This document shows positions 21,128-24,967 of a stretch of 24,967 nucleotides of DNA, in pieces. Each line of letters opens with the position of its first letter. Position 1 is the stretch's first letter. The DNA is from CAZJFH01 sp964545205. GTDB lineage: Bacteria; Pseudomonadota; Alphaproteobacteria; Rhodospirillales; Magnetospirillaceae. Location: the NCBI GenBank assembly GCA_964545205.1, contig CAZJFH010000073.1:1-24967 (forward strand), in the 5' to 3' direction. Position numbers and translations under genes: made by a program. The notes beneath the pieces are model-generated. The model saw only the letters and a program-made list of their open reading frames with translations. It was not told where the DNA came from and ran no database searches.

Positions 21128-23797
21128 CTAGAACTCCTCCCACTCGTCTTCCGCCTGCTCGCCCCACGACCGGCTGGTGCCGTGGACCAGGGCGGCCTTG
21201 CGCTGGCCGGCGCGCCGTTCGGAGCCGCCGGGTGCGGCGGCTTCGGACTGCGCGGCATTCTCGTCCTCCGCGTCCGGGGTCCGCGGCGCGGCCGAGACCT
21301 CGAAGAAGTCGACCAGCCCCCGCAGCTCCGCCGCCTGCTCCTGCAGCGCCCGCGCCGAGGCGGTGCTCTGCTCGACCAGGGCGGCGTTCTTCTGGGTCAT
21401 CTCGTCCATCTGGGCGACGGCGGCGTTGACCTGCTCGAGGCCGTGGGCCTGTTCGCTCGAGGCGCCGGCGATGCCGGCGACGATGTCGGCGACGCGCTTG
21501 ACCGCCGCGACGATGTCGTCCAGCGCCGTGCCGGCCTGGTTGACCAGCGCCACCCCGCTGCGGACCTCGCCCGACGAGGCCTGGATCAGCGCCTTGATCT
21601 CCTTCGAGGCGGCGCCGGAGCGCTGGGCGAGCGCGCGGACCTCGGCGGCGACGACGGCGAAGCCCTTGCCGGCCTCGCCGGCGCGGGCGGCCTCGACGGC
21701 GGCGTTCAGCGCCAGCAGGTTGGTCTGGAAGGCGATCTCGTCCATGACGCCGATGATGTCGGCGATGCGCTGCGAGCTGTCCTCGATGCGCCCCATCGCC
21801 GCCACCGCGTCGGTGACCACGCCGCCGCCCTGGTCGGCGGCCGCCTTGGCCTTGTCGGCGAGCTGGCTGGCCTGCTGGGCGTTGCCGGCGTTCTGGCGCA
21901 CCGTCGCCGCCAGTTCCTCCATCGCCGCCGCGGTCTCCTGCAGGCTCGAGGCCTGTTGCTCGGTGCGGTCGGCGAGATTGGCGCTGCCGTCGGCGATCTC
22001 GCCGGCGGCGCGCTTGACCGAGCCGGCGGCATCGATGATGTCGGTGACGATGCCGGCCAGCTTGTCGGCGGTGCCGTTGGCGTCGTCCTTGATGCGGGCG
22101 AACACGCCCGAATAGTCGTGGTCGACGCGCTTGGTCAGGTCGCCCTCGGCCAGCGCGCCCAGCATGTCGCCGACGTCGCGCAACGCCGCGGCGACGGTGT
22201 CGAGCAGGCCGTTCATCGCCTCGGAGAGCTGGCGCATGAAGCCGGATTTGTCGTCGAGGCGGATGCGCCGCGACAGGTCGCCGGCGACGGCGCCGCGCAC
22301 CACCGCGTCGACCTCGTCCTGGACCGCCAGCGCCGCGGTGTGGTCCTCCCACTCGACGACGGTGCCCAGGTGCTCGCCGTCCTCGGCGGTGACCTGGGTC
22401 GTCAGGGTCTCGAAGGTGCAGGGGCCGAGCCGCAGGCGGCTGCGGCGGCCGTCCAGGGGTTCGACCGCGCCGCGGCGCACGACGTCCTGCAGCGTGCCGC
22501 CCTCGACCCGCCCGACGTCGATGGCGCCGCCGACGCCGCGCAGCATGCGCTTGATCGCCTGGTTCAGATAGACGATGCGGCCGTCGGCGTCGGCGACCAT
22601 CACCGCGGCATGGGCTGTGTCGAGCGCCACCTTGATGCGCTGCGCCGCCACCGCCGTGCCGTAGATCGCCTCCAGCGAGCGGCCGATGTCGCCGACCTCG
22701 TCGCCGCGATCGAGGGCCGGGATCTCGGCGCGCTCGCCGCGGGCCAGGGCCTCCATCGCGACCACCATGCCGCCGAGCGGCCGGGCGATGCTGCGCGCCA
22801 CCGCGACGACGACGACCAGCGTGACCAGCACCAGCAGCGCCGACAGCGCGGTGGTCAGGAGGAAGTCGCGCCTGGCGTCGGCGTGCAGCGCCGCGACCAG
22901 CCCCGCCGCCTGCTCGCCGGCGGCGTCCTCGACCTTCTTCAGCAGATCGATGCGCGCCGTCGCCAGGCCGAACCACTCGCCGGGCTCGACGCCCAGGATC
23001 GGCTGGTCGGGACCGGCGTCGAGGATGCGGGCGCGGGCGGCGCCGAACTCGGTGATCGCCGGCAGCTTCAGCGCGTTGTCGAGCACCTCGGCGAGAGCGG
23101 CCGTCGCGCTGTGGCGCGACATCGCGAAATGCGCCTCCTGCGCCGCGGCCAGTTCGACCATGCGCCGGTAGAAGGGCAGCGGCAGGCTGCCGTTGGAGAC
23201 GCCGAACGCGCCGGTGGCGCGTTCGAGGCCGGCCGCCTCCTTGCCCTCGCTCAGGTGCTGGTAGGCGGTCAGCAGCCGCGACAGCTCGGGATCGGCGCCG
23301 GCCGCGGCGATGCCGGCGACCATGCCCAGCAGCCGGCCGATCACGTCGGAATACCAGCCGACCGCGACCGGCTAGCTCAGCGCCAGGGCGTCGATCGAGG
23401 CCCGGGTCTGGGCGATCGCCGCCAGCTCCTTTCGCGCCGCGGCGAGATCGGCGGCGGTGCCGGCGATCGAGCCGACGCCGGCGAGCGCGGCGGCGCCGCG
23501 TTCGAGGCCGGCGATGCGCGCATCGGTGCTCTGGCGCTGGGCGCGCAACTCGTCGACCAGGGTGCGGCCGCCGCCGCCGATGAAGCCGCTCGACAGGCCG
23601 CGTTCGATCTGCAGTTCGTGAACCAGGGCGCCGGCATCGCGGACCAGCTCGACCAGGCGGCCGAGATCGTCGAGCCGGCGCGTCTCTTCGTGGCGCAGCA
23701 TCGCCGTCTGCGCGGCGAAGACCACCAGCACGGCGACCGGCAGCAGCACCGCCAGGGCCGTGCGATGGACCACCCTCATCGAGCGCCGGATTCCCAC
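21128..23797 (-). pseudogene. NIT-domain methyl-accepting chemotaxis protein, interrupted by one in-frame TAG
   Basis: Read through, this is an 889-position receptor: TM1 (about 12-32), a nitrate/nitrite-sensing NIT domain (LVHELQIERGLSSGF near 55), TM2 (about 312-334), HAMP, PAS (about 391-495), two further HAMP-like units, and a full MCP signalling domain with tip EIAFQTNLLALNAAVEAARAG. It ends in EWEEF, a CheR-docking type tail. Codon 142 (23374-23372) is TAG, and coding continues in the same frame on both sides, so this is a nonsense codon and not a frameshift. The downstream piece could open only at a GTG (23344) without a ribosome binding site and would lack TM1. The start at 23797 (GTG) follows AGGGGGAAG. 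It may be a recent pseudogene, a suppressed stop or a sequencing error; nothing else is damaged. Confidence 0.82.
23372..23374 (-). other. In-frame amber codon inside the receptor NIT domain
   Basis: The codons run AGC-TAG-CCG, with good NIT-like coding on both sides (IDALALS before, PVAVGWYSD after). A single base change from GAG, CAG, AAG, TGG, TCG or TTG would explain it. Confidence 0.85.
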
Positions 23798-23819
23798 GTC
23801 TTCCCCCTTCCCTTCCGCC

Positions 23820-24338
23820 TCAACCCGGAGCCGCCGCGCGGTCCTTGTCCTTGGCGACGCCGCGCAGGTCGAACAGCCGGTCGAGCGCGATCACCGCCAC
23901 CATGCGCTCGCCGACGGCGACCAGGCCGTCGAGGAAGGCGTCGTCGATGCTGCGGTCCATGTCGGGCACCGAGCGGATGTCGCCCAGCGGCACGGTCAGG
24001 ATGTCCGAGACGCTGTCGACCAGAATGCCGATCGTGCGCTGCTGCACCGCCACGATCACCACCACGTGGGTCTTGGTCGTCTGGGTGGGCCCGAGGCCGA
24101 AGCGGGCGCGCAGGTCGAAGATCGGCACGATGATGCCGCGCAGGTTGATCACCCCGCGCACATAGGGCGGCGAGTTGGGCAGGTGCGTGGTCTCGCTCCA
24201 GCCCTTGATCTCGCGCACGGCCATGATGTCGACGCCGTATTCCTCGGCGCCGATGGTGAAGGTGATGAACTGCGACGTCGGCCCGGAAGCGCTCCGGTCG
24301 GCGTCGTCGTCCGCGAGGTGACGTTTGTCCGGATGCAT
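23820..24338 (-). CDS. cheW: Chemotaxis coupling protein CheW
   Basis: 172 residues. The CheW SH3-like double barrel spans about 20-160: QFITFTIGAEEYGVDIMAVREI, then LPNSPPYVRGVINLRGIIVPIFDLR with the conserved NLRG arginine, and GILVDSVSDIL. It couples the receptor to CheA. The ATG at 24338 shares one base with the cheA stop (TGATG), and GGGAG lies nine bases upstream, so translation is coupled. The start is further fixed by overlap with the conserved end of CheA. The C-terminal DKDRAAAPG tail is poorly conserved. Confidence 0.95.
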   Translation of the reverse strand: MHPDKRHLADDDADRSASGPTSQFITFTIGAEEYGVDIMAVREIKGWSETTHLPNSPPYVRGVINLRGIIVPIFDLRARFGLGPTQTTKTHVVVIVAVQQRTIGILVDSVSDILTVPLGDIRSVPDMDRSIDDAFLDGLVAVGERMVAVIALDRLFDLRGVAKDKDRAAAPG

Positions 24339-24967
24339 CAGGCGAAACTCCCGTTCAGATGTGCGGTTGCCGCGCGCGCGGCCATCGCGGCCGCGGCGGC
24401 GCCGCTGGCCCGGGTCATCGCGCGCAGGCCCGAGACGTCGAGGATCAGCGCGACGCGGCCGTTGCCGAGAATGGTGGCGGCGGCGATGCCCTCGACCTCG
24501 CCGTAGTTCGATTCCAGGCTCTTGATGACCACCTGCTGCTGGCCGAGCAGTTCGTCGACGACGATGCCGACCTTGCCGCCGTCCTCGGTCTCGGCCATCA
24601 CCACGACGCCCTTGCTGGGATCGGTGACCGCGCCCTTCACGCCGAAGACGCGGTACAGGTAGATCAGCGGCACGTATTCGCCGCGGATGTGCAGGACGTC
24701 GCCGCCGCCGACGACGGCGTGCAGGTCCTTGGGCCGCGGCCGCAGGCACTCGATGATGTTCGACAGCGGCAGCACGTAGGTCTCGTCGGCGGCGCGCACC
24801 ACCATGCCGTCGAGCACCGCCAGGGTCAGGGGCAGAGTCAGGGTGAAGATCGAGCCCTGGCCCAGCACCGAGCTGATCGACACCCGGCCGCCGGCGTTCT
24901 GGATGTTCTTCTTGACCACGTCCATGCCGACGCCGCGTCCCGAGATCGCCGAGACCTGCTCGGCGGT
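24338..24967 (-). CDS. cheA: Chemotaxis histidine kinase CheA, C-terminal part
   Basis: 209 residues of the C-terminus are visible; the rest lies beyond the right edge. The piece begins inside the ATPase domain (SGRGVGMDVVKKNI, the G2 box), continues through GQGSIFTLTLPLTLAVLDGM, and then the CheW-like regulatory P5 domain (ETYVLPLSNIIECL, LHIRGEYVPLIYLYRVF, GIVVDELLGQQQVVIKSL). CheA autophosphorylates and passes phosphate to CheY and CheB. The stop overlaps the cheW start by one base. It is the first visible gene of the minus-strand che operon. Confidence 0.95.
   Translation of the reverse strand, partial: TAEQVSAISGRGVGMDVVKKNIQNAGGRVSISSVLGQGSIFTLTLPLTLAVLDGMVVRAADETYVLPLSNIIECLRPRPKDLHAVVGGGDVLHIRGEYVPLIYLYRVFGVKGAVTDPSKGVVVMAETEDGGKVGIVVDELLGQQQVVIKSLESNYGEVEGIAAATILGNGRVALILDVSGLRAMTRASGAAAAAMAARAATAHLNGSFA

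Noticed and set aside
23372..23374. Pyrrolysine or other recoding at the TAG
   Set aside because: No recoding signal is recognisable nearby, and a simple nonsense change or sequencing error is more likely; kept only as an open alternative.

Overview
The window reads as a chromosomal segment of a high-GC alphaproteobacterium, probably Rhodospirillales/Azospirillales-like. The evidence is the MipZ-type division ATPase, a CheD-containing che operon, the MetY-type sulfhydrylase, pervasive GC-rich codon third positions, and REP palindromes of the kind scattered through alphaproteobacterial genomes. No tRNA, rRNA, CRISPR array, insertion sequence or phage gene was recognised. Genes are tightly packed, and no stretch over 300 bases lacks both a gene and a recognisable element.

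Layout. 1-293: a cluster of REP/BIME-type palindromes with a 55-bp direct repeat. 294-2114 (-): a CoA-binding domain fused to O-acetylhomoserine sulfhydrylase (MetY), preceded by a possible leader peptide and a hairpin that covers its ribosome binding site. 2245-2281: a terminator-shaped hairpin with no obvious plus-strand gene before it. 2332-4695 (+): AsmA-family envelope protein. 4799-6115 (+): phenylacetate-CoA ligase. 6116-7177 (-): membrane-anchored endonuclease/exonuclease/phosphatase protein. 7330-7587 (+): unknown 85-residue protein behind a perfect CRP-type palindrome. 7596-9656 (-): membrane-bound HAMP/PAS/pseudo-histidine-kinase protein fused to a DnaQ-type exonuclease. 9850-10788 and 10754-11200 (+): lipid kinase overlapping a DUF2383-like four-helix protein. 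11203-11838 (-): orphan NarL-type response regulator. 12016-12219 (+): small unknown protein. 12229-13563 (-): secreted Sel1/SPOR protein. 13834-17285 (+): two tandem, translationally coupled diguanylate cyclases whose periplasmic sensor domains each carry a c-type heme motif (CxxCH). 17290-18126 (-): MipZ. 18217-24967 (-): chemotaxis operon cheA'-cheW-mcp-cheR-cheD-cheB-cheY, with cheA running off the right edge.

How the parts fit. The che operon encodes a complete receptor/kinase/adaptation module: NIT-domain receptor, CheA, CheW, methyltransferase, methylesterase, deamidase and CheY. Its receptor gene, however, has an in-frame TAG within the NIT domain. The receptor ends in EWEEF, a CheR-docking type pentapeptide, and the codons for that tail also form the cheR ribosome binding site. 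The two heme-motif cyclases look like a duplicated redox or gas sensor pair feeding c-di-GMP. Signal transduction therefore dominates the right half.

The most unusual items are the paired heme-c cyclases, the pseudokinase-exonuclease fusion, the amber-interrupted receptor, and the metY leader.
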